Source: Copromyces sp. CBS 386.78 (Eukaryota > Ascomycota > Sordariomycetes > Sordariales > Sordariaceae). Taken from it: a stretch of DNA of 64,000 bases. Under the pieces are notes generated by a model. It had not been told where the DNA came from. It saw only the letters and a program-made list of their open reading frames with translations, and did not search any database. Where the stretch lies: the NCBI GenBank assembly GCA_030685235.1, contig MU839085.1:62001-126000 (forward strand), in the 5' to 3' direction. This document shows, one piece after another, positions 1-12,299 of this stretch (its first letter is position 1; every line of letters starts with the position of its first letter). The position numbers and the translations under genes are program-made.

Positions 1-565
1 TTCGGCTACGGCCCCGCGGCGCGCTTACGGCGACGCGGTTCCGTCGTTTTAGTAGATCCATCCATCTCTATGGGGGTATTTTGTTAGATTTACTAGTGTG
101 AACTAGTTGATTGAACTGTCTAGAAACTAGCCCTCTAACAAATCCGCTCCAGAAGGTCTGGGGGGTGTTCGGGTATCCTAGAAATGCCAAGACCTGTAGT
201 TAGGTAATTGGGACCCTCTATATCTAGGTGTGATCTGCACCCTATAATTTGATATACCCCCTCACTTGCAGACCTCTTTCACCTTTTTAAGGTTAAAAGT
301 AAAGTTATTTATAGATATCTTATAAAATAGTCTTCCCTTAGGCGGAGCCGGATAATGCCCGAGGGAGTTAGTGAAACGCCTATATTTACCTAGAGGAGGA
401 GGAGATATAGTCTAAATACTAACCGAAATATTACTAAATATATAAACACTAACCGAAATATTACTAGATCTAACCTTACATCTCCCAAATTATATTATTA
501 TTAATAATAATACTAAAACTATATTTAACTACCTTTATAACTTCAAATTCCTATCTTTACTATTA
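1..565. other. Left flank, no gene seen
   Basis: The first 60 bases are GC-rich and roughly 60-330 still contains ordinary CA/TG dinucleotides, so this stretch is less affected by RIP than most of the window. From about 400 it becomes AT-rich with short repeated motifs (the phrase aaccgaaatattacta occurs twice near 420-465). I see no open frame of useful length and no recognisable element end other than the Helitron terminus that begins at 566. It may be the sequence into which the Helitron inserted. Confidence 0.5.
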
Positions 566-584
566 CCAGCCCCCGACGGGGGGT
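566..584 (-). other. Candidate Helitron 3' terminus (hairpin plus CTGG)
   Basis: On the minus strand a run of C, the loop GTC and a run of G (570-583) form a short perfect hairpin immediately before CTGG (566-569) and a T. This matches the expected Helitron end. The same spot in the second copy reads as a hairpin plus TTAG, explainable by C-to-T mutation of CTAG. About ten bases outside the proposed end are also alike in the two copies, so the true end could lie slightly further out. Confidence 0.55.
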
Positions 585-1655
585 ACTATAGGGACGCCTA
601 TAGTATAATAGTATATAAGGACGCTTATATATCCCTACTAGTATTGTAAATTGTAGAGACCCTTTTTGTTCGAATCCTATCTATAATTATTTATAATTAT
701 TTTCTCCATTTCTATCTATTTCCACCCTTCTATTACCCTCCTATTACTTCCCTAATACCTATATTACCTTCCTATTACCTCTTTACTTCCCTAATACTTA
801 AAATCTTGTCCGGTTGGCTATATTAGCGCGGGGGAGGGTCTTAACTAGGGGATAGGAGATATAAGTACGCTATAAAATATACTATCTCTCAGGTCGCTAT
901 AAACGGGTACTTTATTACTACGGCGGAGTATTTATAAGGCGATTCGACTAGGGTACGTAGAATAAGCTATATTAAATTCCTTTTTTTTTTATTTTTAGGG
1001 TATTTTCTTACCTTATAACTATTTGAGACGGATTAGGAGAGGGAGAGAAAAGTCCGGAAGGGAAGGCGATTCTGTAACGGTAATATTAGCGGTAGCGGTA
1101 GTAATAGGGGTATTAACCTAATAATAACTATTTAGAATTTTATAGTAGGAGTTGGGGTTATTGGCGATAACGATAAGGGTAGCGTTAACCTATTCCCTAT
1201 TTCTAATTATACAGCGCTTAATAGCCGGCTCGAAAATTTTACGGACGGCCTCTTTAACTATATTATTTTTAAAAATAATATTTAAATTATAGAATTAGGT
1301 AGCAAATTAATTATTAATCTTAGGGATAGTAGGTATAGCGACGGCGACGGCGATAATAATTAATGGTTAATCTTTTAATAAACGATTAGGGTAACGGTAT
1401 TAATAGTTAATAGTTAATAAACGATAAAAGAGGAGAGAACGGGAATATAAATTTAAATAATAGGATTAGTATTAGTACTTTACATATAAATTGCTATTGA
1501 TTGGATATTCCTTCCTTTATTATTTCCTTCTTTTATTATTTCCTTCCTTTATTACCTCCTTCCTTTTATTACTTTATTACTATAAGACATGCCTTTTAAA
1601 GAATTTCGAATATAGTAAAGCTAAATAGTATAAATAGGGGCTAATTATTTTTTAA

Positions 1656-4600
1656 TTACGGCGGTCTATTAGTAGTATTCTTACGAAGTCTTCCGCGAAG
1701 TCTACTTATATTCGTAGCTCTACTAAAAGGAATAATACTACTAGTTCGGCTACTGGCTAGTCTACCCCGAGATCTACTATATATACGGCTACCGGCCGGT
1801 CTACCCCATAATCTACCCCGTACCGGCCGGGCATCTTCACTAACGTCTCCTAGTCCCAATAATAGTTACCGAACTTAGTTAGAAGCCAGAGGAACGCCGA
1901 GATCGTTGCCGCGTATAATATAGGGAGGTAAAGGGTAGTTTAGTTGTAGTTGCTAGGGTATACGTTTGGCGATATTTGTAGCTCGATATTTAATAATATT
2001 GGTAGTATTAGTTCGTAAAGTATTGAATTTAAAGGGGTAATTAAATATAATACCTTAAAGAGTTTTAATACGGGAGACGGCCATATAAAACAAGCTAGTT
2101 GCAAAATCCTTTTTTAATATATTTAGCATAGCTTTGTCTAACGTTTAACCTTAGGACTTATATATTGTAATAGCATATATATTTGTTAAAGGGAATTATC
2201 TTCTTTTATATTCTAAGGCGCCTTTCGTAAAAGTTCGAATAGACTTGAATATAGGCATAATACGTACTAGATCTAGTATATCGGGATAGGTAGCTTCTAT
2301 ATTAATATCTTCCTAATAATTAGAACCCTTATAATTAGGAAAATGCACGAAAATAATAAAGGGGGAATTATTAGCTTCTAAATTATAAAATATTAATAAA
2401 TAGATTAAACTGAATATAAAATGCTAATTAATTTACTAAATATTATAATTAATAACGGTATCCTAGGTAAAATTAATAATAATACTAATAGTACCGTTAA
2501 TAAAGCTAATATTAGTCTACAAATTCTCTATAAATATGACTTTAGTACCTTTAATAATGGTAAACTTATTATATAAATTACTAGTATTAATATATTTAAT
2601 GCTTTTGGCGGTAGGAAAAGAGTTGAAAGCCTTAACAATAAAAGTAGGCCGCTATAAACCTTCTATATACCTATTATTATATTCGTTAACTATATCGTTA
2701 GTAGGATAAATATGTAAAGTATCATCGAATATATCTTATTTTAGTAGTAGTAATACGTACTTACAACAGTTTAATAATAACTTCTAGTCGGCAATAATAG
2801 GGTTATTATTTCGTAATCCTTCTAAGGTTATACGGAATTAAACCTAATTATTACCCTATTAACGAACGATTTACTTTAATTCTATACTCCAATCGAAATT
2901 GTAATAATAAGTACGGCCACTATATTGTACCAAATCTAACTTTCTTGCCTTTCTTTTACGTTTTTACTCTTCTATTTTATTAGGGAGTCTACTATCTTCA
3001 TCTTCTTTATTAAGAACTTTAAGGGGGGTATCGGGCTTATTAGTAAATTGGGCTAATTCTTAGTAAAATAGAGCTTTTTATTTAATAGGTGGCAATTAAA
3101 AGAAATCCCTAAGTAATAAAATATTAGTACTACTGAATTTTTTAACTTAATCTTTAACGAATATTTAATGGAGATAGTTATTAATAAAGTATATATTCTT
3201 TATACTTAATATAGACTTTTCGTTAATAATGAAGTATTTAAAATTATGAAAGTTATTTTGTAGGGTAGTTAATAAGTGGCCTTCTAAGTTAATTAGACTT
3301 CTAATACCGAAAGGAAGTTTTAAAAGCGAATATAGAATACCGCTTTCTATATTATTAGTAGTAATACCGGTAGGAGTAATACGTATAATAAAATTAGGAA
3401 GGTAATTCTAGCTAACTATTTCTCTAAACTTATACGAAAGTAAACGAATTAAATAGGATTTCCAAATTCTACTTCGGCCGTTAACCTATATAAGCAATTA
3501 ATTTAGGCTCTGACTATTGAGAATTGCTTGATAATAATTGATAAAGATATTAAAAATTATACGTTGCTCAGTATTAAGGGTATTAAAGGTTCGTTGTAAA
3601 ATAGGATCGGCTTTAGGAAAGTTAAAACTATTAGTTCGGTTCTTCTAGTAGTCGTTAGTATCTAAAGGAATAAACTCCTGAAAATGGATATAATTAATAT
3701 ATTAATTGTAATCGATATTAATATTACGGCGGTTAAGAATATTATCGAAATTATTGTTATTTAGATCGTTAATATAGTTAGGGTTATCCCTATATTATAT
3801 TAATTGATATTATAAATATAGAATCAGATATTCTTACCTTACTATTTCTTCTTAACTAAGTATATTTAGTCTTTCTTTAGGACCTTCTTCGAACTCTTCT
3901 TTTAATTGTAGTGGTAGAAGTTTATTATAATAATTTTCGGGGTAAGCTAGCTTATTAATATAGGTTTCTTGGCAAGTAGCGTATATTTTATCAAGTATAT
4001 TATACCGAATATCGTTAATAATGTAAAGGTTATTAGGCCTTCTATAAGGGTAATATAATATTAATTTTATACGGTTAAAGTTCCTTCGGCTTCTAGTATC
4101 CTCTTCTAATTTATAGATAGGAAAGTAGTTGAAGACCCTCTTTTTAACTCGATTTATAAGGGGTCTAGGGCGAGGAATATTAAATTTGAAGGTAGTAAGG
4201 AATTAAAAGAAGGAAATATTAGAATATATTTTATTATAATTTATATACTTCTAGTAGGGTAACTGTATTTAATGAGCCTCACTAACCGCATTAATATAAA
4301 TACTATTATATCCTTTATTATTATTATTACCGCCAGCCGTATTAAGTACTATTTGCCGGTTTACTTGAAATATATTTACTTTAGGATTAGGGATAATAGC
4401 ACCCCTATTGTTTCGATAGCGATAATTAATTGTGATAATATAGCGGGTACTTTTTTAAAGAAGAAGGTTTAGAAGGATATAATAGACTTTTTAGGCAGAC
4501 TAGTCTCTTTTAATAATAAGTCTATTTATAAACTTTATTATAAATTACTTAACTAGATTCCTAGTATTAATATAAGGTATTAACTCGTTGGCGATTTCGT

Positions 4601-6061
4601 TGTAGGATTTAGTACGTTTTTCAACTTTCGAAATGTACTTAGTAATGTAATTTAAAATAATATTCATGTTAGTATAAAGTTGAATGTTTATATTAGCTAT
4701 CTAATTCAAAATTATAAGAAGATTGTACTAATTAAGGATACTATTATTTCTATAGCTATCGAAAAGCCAGAACCTAGGGTTAATTTTTGTCGTAAAGATA
4801 AGATATTTATAAAACTTCCTAGGAAAGTGGAAGCAGTAGATTTTTTACTCGGGTTCAGGAAGGTCGAAATTTAGAATTTAACGTTTACTTAGGAGGGTAC
4901 GAATTTGACGGCAAATTCGAAAATAGTAATTATTATTATATATATATTTTTGTATATAATTAATTATAGCCGTAAACTCTTAGAAAGTAGGTTCGAAATC
5001 ACCTATCTTCTTATTTAAAATATTACCCTCTATAACGTACGGAGGGAGGTTAAAAATAGGAGCTAGCCGATTCTAGGGGTTACTTTAGTTAGTAACATTA
5101 GTAGTAGCATTAGGAAGGGGTCCTTTGGGATTTTCTTCTTAAATAAAGTAGGTATATAAATATTATTTAACACCTTCGAATATAAGGTTCCAAGCTATAT
5201 AATAAAAACCCTATATTTTAGTATACTCTCATTATATTTAGGGGTTAGTAAAGTTAAGTGCAATAATATCCTTAAACTAGTAAATACTATAAGTATAGCT
5301 AGTACTACGAATTTAAAATTCTAACTGCTACTAGTAGTCGTCGAATTTAAATTTAGGGATTAGGACATATTCTAGGAAAAATTCGAACCTTTTTTAAAAG
5401 TAATAGGTGGTAATATATAGGTTGTACAAGATATTTCTTCGAGAGATTGTACGACGTTTAGTATTATTAGATTCTAGCTAAAGTTTATAATTTGGTATAT
5501 ACTTTATTAAATTTTCCTAGTGCAAATCCGCTACGCTAAATATAATAAATATCGTTAGTATACCTAGAAAATTAATATATATTAATAACTTATAAAATTT
5601 CTGGATCTAAAATATTCGAATACTTCAAAATTTTTAGGAAAATTAAGTGATAGAATTAAAGAGTTTCCTTAATTCTTTAGAACGAACCTTAAAGTAATTA
5701 TAAAAAGCATTCTAGTTAATAAAGATTTCCCGGTTAAATTGGGGATTATTGACGTAGTATACGCTTTTACTATAAATATAGGTACGTATAAGGGAATTAA
5801 AGGCGATATATTGAAAGCGGTTATATTTAATAAAGCGGCTATCGTGCCAGCGTATGCAATATTGAATATATTTGCTATAATTAATGTTTTTAATCCGAGG
5901 GGTAAGAAATTTACCCCTTCCCTATAGGTAAAGAATAGAAAATACTTAAAATAGTAATGCTTATTGGCGTTTGAATTCGTTAATAAGTATATTGCGAAGG
6001 GGGCCTTGTTCGATATAATACCGGCGAGGGGGTTTTCGAGGTGCCGGAACGGGAGCCGGAA

Positions 6062-6104
<43 letters not shown>

Positions 6105-8650
6105 TGGATTAGGTATAGAAGCCGGATGTCCCGGAAGTGGATCTAGGCTAAATACAGGAGCTTATACCGGAGCTGAGGCGGGACCTAGAGCCCGGGCTTC
6201 TATTTCTGCAAGCTGTTAATTTATAATTTTGACTGGTAGAATATTAAAGTTAGGCAAGGCATTGCCTTAAAGTTGAGCCCTAAATTGATTAATATTATTA
6301 AATTAATGACTAATAATATTAAGCGTAATACTAACTTCTAGATCAACCTCGGCCAATATCTCTTATAAGGCGGCTTCCTAAGATTCGTTTAAATCGCTAA
6401 ATTCCATATTATTTACTTCAATAGGGTTAATATTATCTATAATATCGCCGTCCGCTAGTAATTAATTAAAACGGGCCTTATTAATTTCGATATTTATATA
6501 GCTAGGATAATATATTTTAAAGAATTGTAACTACGTTTCGATTTTCTAACGGTTAACCTTAAATTCTTAGTATATACGACTAATATTTAGGTAATTATAG
6601 TAATTACGAGGCCGTATTAAGATAATATCGACTTCGTTAAGTAGTTTAGGTAGTTAAATATAAACGTATATAATATTTCGAAAATAATTAATATAATACC
6701 TTTTATACTTACGTTATTAACTACTGAAAGTATAAATATTAATGTAAATATAGATTCGTAAAATAAGTATTTCTTTATAAGGGCTAAGAGTTGGCAAATA
6801 GAATTCTTCGTCGGCTTTTATAAAGGTACCCAAGTCTATATTATTTTTAGTACTAAATTTAAAGGGCTCTCCTAACGCTAAGTTTATATTGGTACGATAA
6901 TAGCGTTTACAAATACTGTAAGCATTAACCTTCAAATTAAACTACTATTTATTATAACGGGTATATATTTTTTAGGCCTCGGCATCTAGTATAATTTAGT
7001 AATTGTAAATCTATTAATAATAGGCGTTTAGGATAGTTTGGGTACTTATATCGCTAGTAAATTGAGGATCTAATTCAAAATTAGTACTAAATACGTCGGA
7101 GAATTGGGGACCGTATTCCGGGGAAGGTTAAAAACGCCTTAGACTGGGTAGACGACTTCTTCTTTAGCGGGCTATAGGAATTAGTTCAATAGCTAAAGTT
7201 TCGAAAATAGGTATAAATTCGTTAATATTATATATATTAGAAGTTATACTATTAAAGGGATTTGTAATAGAATTATTTATTAGGTTTTGTATTTGTAAAT
7301 TAGATACCGGTCTAAGTTAGAATAGGTCGTTATCGGGATTAAAATCGTAGAAATCGTTATCCCTATTATTAGAATATTAATTATATAAATAAGCCTATCC
7401 CTAACATTCAATATAATAATACCGTTCGCCGCTTTATCTACTAAAGAAATTGCTATAGGGAAATTCGTAATAATATTTTAAATAGACTTTAATTTCCTTT
7501 CGAATATTGTAATAAGGATTGGCATAAATATATACTATATAAAACTAAGTAACCGGATTACGGTTAATAGGGCGGCGGGCAATATTATATACTGGGTATA
7601 TAAAATACGGTATTTCGGAGGTAAATTAATTAGTATTATTATTATTAGCCGATTATATTAGGACAAGGGATTCCGTTAGCTAAGGTAGAAATAGATTATT
7701 CCTAGATCTAGATTCGCCCTTATAGAAAATATAATAATTCTTTTCGTAGTAATCGCTATTAAAATAATCTGTACGAAGTGTAATACTATTATAACGGGTA
7801 TAAACTTTTTATTAGGAAAAAATATTAATAGGGTCCTCTACGTCCGTTATATAAAGTATATAGTTACTAATAACGGGATTGCAATTGCGAATGTACCGGG
7901 AGTAACGATAATTAAGATAGATAAACCGGTTATTAATAATATAAAAGACGCAATAATTATTACTAATATTATTATAGTCCTTAAAAGGCCGTATAATATA
8001 ATAATTCGGGCAAATAAATTATTCATCGTTATTATAAAATTAGTAAAAACCGGTTATTAGGTTGCGGTCGGTAATGGGGAGTATAAGGTAGTAACGGTAG
8101 TATATAAATCATTTAGGGTCGTTAGCTATAAATTCTAAATTAGGATATTATTATATAATTAATATAGTTAATAATAGAGTAGGTATAATATTTTCTTCGT
8201 TACGACGGCAATAATAATATTTACGTTAAATATAGTCTCTTTTTCGACGAGTTCGAATAATCTCTTCGTCATCTTATTGAAGATTAATATTAATTTAATT
8301 ATTAAAACGTTAAAATAGATAATATACCTATAAATATTATTTACTAAGCTTATATTGAGTATTATATTCAGCCCGACTAACCTTAGATTAAATAGTTTAG
8401 AATTGCAAAATACAAGTTTTAAAACGACGGGGATTACTAGTAGCGGTAATTAACTAAATATTAATTTACCGGAGATTCGTTTACAATAATTGAATTAAAC
8501 GATTAATAAGCTATTATAAATCTAAAATAGCTCTTTAAATTAATTGGAATTAAGGTGCCTATTATTACTGCCGTTATCTAGCTTCGAACTTTTTACATAT
8601 AATAGTTTAACGTTATCTTTATTATTATTATTATTAACGTTTAAAATTTA
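1656..8650 (-). pseudogene. Helitron Rep-helicase protein, broken by RIP stops
   Basis: One minus-strand frame runs from about 8,650 to a stop at 1,656 (about 2,300 codons) with many in-frame TAA/TAG but no frameshift that I could detect. In order: a basic N-terminal part (8.6-8.1 kb); an unrecognised acidic/aromatic region; a DUF6570-like region (about 6,950-6,450, with LPTLSPY and a VINF-like segment); a Pro-Ala linker (6,043-6,108); the Rep domain (about 5.8-4.9 kb), whose HxH of the HUH nuclease is now Tyr-Thr-Tyr at 5,289-5,297; then a Pif1-like helicase with Walker A (degenerate, ending in Lys-Ser) at 3,456-3,473, Walker B Asp-Glu changed to Asn-Glu at 3,219-3,224, GDFFQLPP near 3,090, and an HKSQGQT/AVSR pair near 2,130 and 2,060. 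The last 68 residues (1,656-1,859) are basic and Arg-Gly rich. In a live copy this protein would nick and unwind DNA in the nucleus. The N-terminal limit is uncertain. Confidence 0.82.
6043..6108 (-). repeat. GCCGGA hexamer repeat encoding a Pro-Ala linker
   Basis: About ten near-perfect GCCGGA units. On the minus strand, in the Helitron frame, they encode alternating Pro and Ala with a few Val, forming a flexible linker between the DUF6570-like region and the Rep domain. Lacking CA and TG, the repeat has no RIP targets and so stands out as GC-rich in AT-rich surroundings. Confidence 0.85.
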
Positions 8651-8699
8651 TTAATTCTTATATAGAAATATCAATTTCTTCATTATTAAAATATTAACG

Positions 8700-10639
8700 T
8701 TTAGGATTGAAACGCTAGAATACTAGGGTTTATTAGAATATAAGGGCCGGAAGTTAGAAAAGTACCGGTGTTTAAAATACCCGGGGCAAATTAGTATTAA
8801 AAAGGCCGGTAATCGGGGGGCGGCAATTAATTTAAGGTTAGGTATTTTCTAAGGATAATAATATAGTATTTCTAAAACTTCTTTTATTACCGGTAGCAGG
8901 ATTAATAGCGGAATTAGCGGAAGTAAATTTAACGGATTTTTATAGATTAGAAGCCTACTAACGTTGCTAAATTCGATTTTAAGAGGAAAATATAATTAAT
9001 TATTTAAAATACAACGGTTTAATATATAATATATAAAGGTAACTAGCTAGCCAATATTATTTAAATCGTACCCGTAACCCTCCGCGGCCTGGATTTTAAC
9101 CTTCGAAGGTACTATTTACCTGTAAGTAATAGAACGACGTAGTATATTAGGACTCTATATAGGATTTACGTATTTTAAAAGATTTACCGTTAAGTAGATA
9201 ATACTAGTTAATTAATTAGATAGTTAGATAGTATAGTAAAAGGGATAAATAGTTTACAAAAGTTCGCTTATTACAGCAAATATTATAAGTAACTATAATG
9301 AAGTTAGGATTATTTTTACTAACGAACATTAATATTAGCTTTTTCTTAAAGTAAATACTATATTTTTAGGTAAGTATATTATTAAGTGCTTAATTCTATT
9401 CTTAATTATTAGGAGGCGGCTATTAATTAGAATCCATCTTAATTAACTAATTAACTAGATAAATAATTAAATATAGGATTAAGTCGTAGTATTTTAGCTA
9501 ATAGATAGAAAGAATAAAAATTAAAAAACCAAAAAGAAATAGGATAATAACATTACTCTTCTAGTTTCAACCAAATAAACCTTATACCAATATATTAATA
9601 TTAATATTTTCGTCCGGCTATTTTAGAAGAAAAATATTAGTAGAGGAACTAATAAATAGTAAAGAAAAAGTAATTAACTTTCAAAATAGGATTTTAGCTA
9701 TCTAATACAATACGTTAAATTCCTATTCTAGGTTTCAATGTAGTTGAGACCTACTTTTACAATTATAAGGGGGAATATTTTTTTTCTCGCTGCGATAGCT
9801 ATCTAATACAATATACTACTACGGATTTATATTAATAAAATCGAGAATACCGGTCGGTATAAATATTAACTAAGAATTAATAATAATATTAATTAAGAAT
9901 AATAATAATATTAACTAAAATTAGTAATAATATTAGTATAATCGTTAGTTTCGTCGTTCGTTGCTTATATAAAAGAAAAAAAAAGAAGTTAATAAACCGA
10001 AAGAGTTAGAGGATAAATGAGGGGTAGGGGAACGGGAGATTTACCGGGTTAATACTTTCTTAGTATTATTAATACTTCGGTAATAATAGACTTTAATTTT
10101 CTCGTTCCCTATTATTAGTAATAAAGTTAGCGGGAGGAAGTAGAGGGGGTGGGAGGGGATTAACCCGAGGGTGTAGTTACTTAAGATTTAAACGCTAGTT
10201 TTAATTACCTTCGGATTTTCAATTTACTAAAAGATTTCTAAGATTAATATAAATTGATCTTAGAAGGAAATTGTATAATAAAGGGGAAAAAAATTGAAAG
10301 ATAGGAGAAGGGAGGGGAGGGGGATTTTTATACTTTTTTGGGAAGGAGCTAATAAATACTAGAAATTTCCTAACGGGCTAGCTGCTAGTAAAATTCTAAG
10401 TGGGTTTAAGTAATTACGATTATTTATTTATTATAAATAGTAGTATTAATATTAAAATAAAAAGGGTGATAATTAGTAAGGGGGATTATAACTATTTTAT
10501 TAGTATTAAAAAATGAAAAGTAGTGGTAATATTTTTGGGGTAGCGGTCGTACGCCTTCTTCGGTATACGTTATAAACGTAAAGTAATATGCGCATACTTC
10601 GGCAAAACCTATGTAAATAATAGTATAATCGTTTAAAGG
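8700..10639. other. AT-rich stretch between Helitron and LINE-A, no gene
   Basis: No protein frame I can align to a family. It should hold the Helitron 5' end and the sequence into which LINE-A inserted. An exact 18-bp direct repeat (tagctatctaatacaata) occurs at 9,695-9,712 and 9,796-9,813. Around 10,020-10,170 there is a purine-rich patch. A few TA-rich inverted motifs near 9,200 and 9,440 are too simple to interpret. Confidence 0.45.
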
Positions 10640-10652
10640 CTTAAAATTAATA
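10640..10652. repeat. LINE-A target-site duplication, 3' side
   Basis: The 13 bases cttaaaattaata lie directly next to the ATT/AAT-repeat tail of LINE-A and recur exactly at 24,869-24,881 beside its 5' end. This is the TSD of a non-LTR retrotransposon and fixes both ends of the insertion. Confidence 0.85.
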
Positions 10653-11053
10653 ATAATAATAGTCTTATTCCCTATGCTACTTATTTATAGCGCCTTATTA
10701 GTATAGGGTACTTCTCTTAATTCTTTAGAGGAAACCGTACGGCGATAAGCGCCGTCGGATAAAAACCGCTAGTTCCTTTCGGTCGCAAATAAATTACGCC
10801 TATTCTATTTCGATTCTATTTATAATAATACTTACCTACTGCTTTAGTAAATAAATTACTTCCCCTCTACCGCCTTTAATTTAATATTAAAATAATTAAA
10901 ATACTATTTTCGTACGCCGCTCCTTCTTCCTAAATTACTTATAGTAATTATCCCTTCCTTATCGTTTACCCTTACTCCCGCTTCGTTATTATCCTTTAAA
11001 TTCTTATAATTCTATTAAAATTTATATAAACGTAAGAGCCCCTCCTTTCCCTC

Positions 11054-11063
11054 TATATAAAAA
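11054..11063 (+). promoter_or_regulatory. TATA-like box antisense to LINE-A
   Basis: TATATAAAAA followed by a pyrimidine-rich leader of about 60 bases and then a RIP-altered ATG (ATA at 11,122). LINE-B has the same arrangement (TATATAAG at 34,759-34,766, ATG at 34,695-34,697). Function is inferred only from arrangement and conservation in the two copies. Confidence 0.4.
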
Positions 11064-11121
11064 CTCCTCCCCGCTGCTATCTTTCGAACTTTCTTTTCTT
11101 CCTTATTTAATTAACTTTAAA

Positions 11122-11373
11122 ATAGCGTCCTCTTCTACTAATTATATTCCCGACCGTTTTCCCGGCCGTATATCTAACCCTTTAAACTTTATAATTTATA
11201 TTAATTACAATATTATTAAACGTAATATTAACTTCGTTTATATAATAAATTCCCCGTCCTTTAAATTCGCCCGCTCCCCTATACCCCCCTCCTCCCTAAT
11301 ACCTAAACTCTAAACCTTTATTCGAATATTAACTTTTAACCCCGCCTTTAACTTTCTTCCCGGCTAATAAATC
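11122..11373 (+). pseudogene. Antisense reading frame in the LINE 3' region, copy A
   Basis: Read opposite to the LINE, this frame begins at ATA (probably a mutated ATG) followed by GCG, and matches LINE-B residue for residue over about 80 codons: a common IPDR/IPNR-PGR segment, a conserved YIN-SPSFKFARS-like stretch, then, after one stop, TFIR..FNPAFN.LPG. I do not recognise the protein. The sense strand is also fairly open here, so the coding direction is not proven. The frame may continue past the listed end with more stops. Confidence 0.4.
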
Positions 11374-11915
11374 CTTTTTATTTTTATATTTACTTCCCTT
11401 TCTTTCCGTTAATTACGTTAATTAACGTCGTTTACTATACTCCCTACTTCTATTATAGCCTAAAATTTATTAATTATATTTATAATACTCCGCCCTTTAA
11501 TATAGCTATATTCTATATACTTTTCGCAGAATATATTTATTATATTAATATTAAAAATAAATTTCCTCCCGTAATTTTCTTTTCAATTTTTTCTCTAACG
11601 TTCTTCGAAACGCCGGTAAATAAAACGCTATTTATCTTATTATTAATATAAAATATATATTAAATATTCCGTTAAATTATTATAATAAATATAACGCCGT
11701 TTAAATTACAATTATTATTTTATTCCGCTCTTAGAATAATATCGGTCCCTTAATTCATTATTTTTATAACGTTTATATCGACTTCTTTAAGGACGTACGC
11801 GAATATTTAATTATAAATAGCCTCCTGTATAACCTTAATATCCTTCTTCGTTACTGGAATATAAAGGTCGAAGATTATTAGTATAAGGGATATTGCAAAA
11901 TATTTTTAACCGATC

Positions 11916-11920
11916 GTCCT
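11916..11920. repeat. Gypsy-1 target-site duplication, left
   Basis: GTCCT, repeated exactly at 19,360-19,364. In LINE-B, which lacks Gypsy-1, the corresponding sequence runs straight through and serves as the empty site. Confidence 0.9.
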
Positions 11921-12175
11921 TATCACAGGGTTAGACCTGTAATGTACTGTGCTGCACTGACTGCATATGTGCTATGCCGAGTAGAGCCCAGAGCTCTGGC
12001 TACGTATATATTATCGTTACGTATAGCCTCACGTGCCCGCGTACGGTCTAATCTGTAGGGTTCTTACCTATATATAGCCAGACCTCCGCGCACACTTCCT
12101 TTCTTTCCTCCTTTCTCCTTATATAATAATATATATTTTATTATACCCCCTACGGTACTATTTCGCCCCGTAATA
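11921..12175 (+). repeat. Gypsy-1 5' LTR, 255 bp
   Basis: Starts TATCACAGGG (ancestrally TGTCAC) and ends CCCCGTAATA (ancestrally ending GTGACA or similar). It aligns along its whole length with 19,105-19,359; most differences are C/T or G/A. The stretch CAGAGCTCTGG near 11,990 and the pyrimidine-rich end are shared. Confidence 0.92.
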
Positions 12176-12299
12176 ATTTATTATATCTAATTATTATGCT
12201 ACGCGCGCTTATTTAATAAGAAGAAGATTATTCGTATTAATTATAGTAATTAATAATTAAGATTCGACCCTACGTATTCCCGACTTAAATTGCAAACCT

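Larger units (their letters stand above)
566..8700 (-). mobile_element. Helitron, autonomous type, RIP-inactivated
   Basis: A rolling-circle transposon read on the minus strand. The diagnosis rests on its protein (next entry): a DUF6570-like region, a Helitron-like Rep domain with HUH motif, and a Pif1-family helicase in one frame. The 3' end is proposed at 566: read on the minus strand, a 5-bp C/G stem with a GTC loop is followed directly by CTGG and then T, which fits the Helitron rule of a 3' hairpin, CTRR, and insertion before T. The 5' end (TC) was not located; 8,700 is only the right limit of the coding frame. A second copy of the last ~400 bp lies at 41,960-42,345. Family assignment is firm, the exact ends are inference. 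Confidence 0.8.

Noticed and set aside
6043..6108. Hexamer repeat as a CRISPR or telomere-like array
   Set aside because: Units are contiguous without spacers and are in frame as a Pro-Ala linker of the Helitron protein.
4272..6146. Plus-strand open runs in one frame (4,272-4,472; 4,680-4,874; 5,739-5,927; 5,964-6,146)
   Set aside because: They are exact codon-for-codon antisense of the Helitron Rep domain; few stops arise because RIP turns antisense codons into Ile/Asn/Tyr/Lys.
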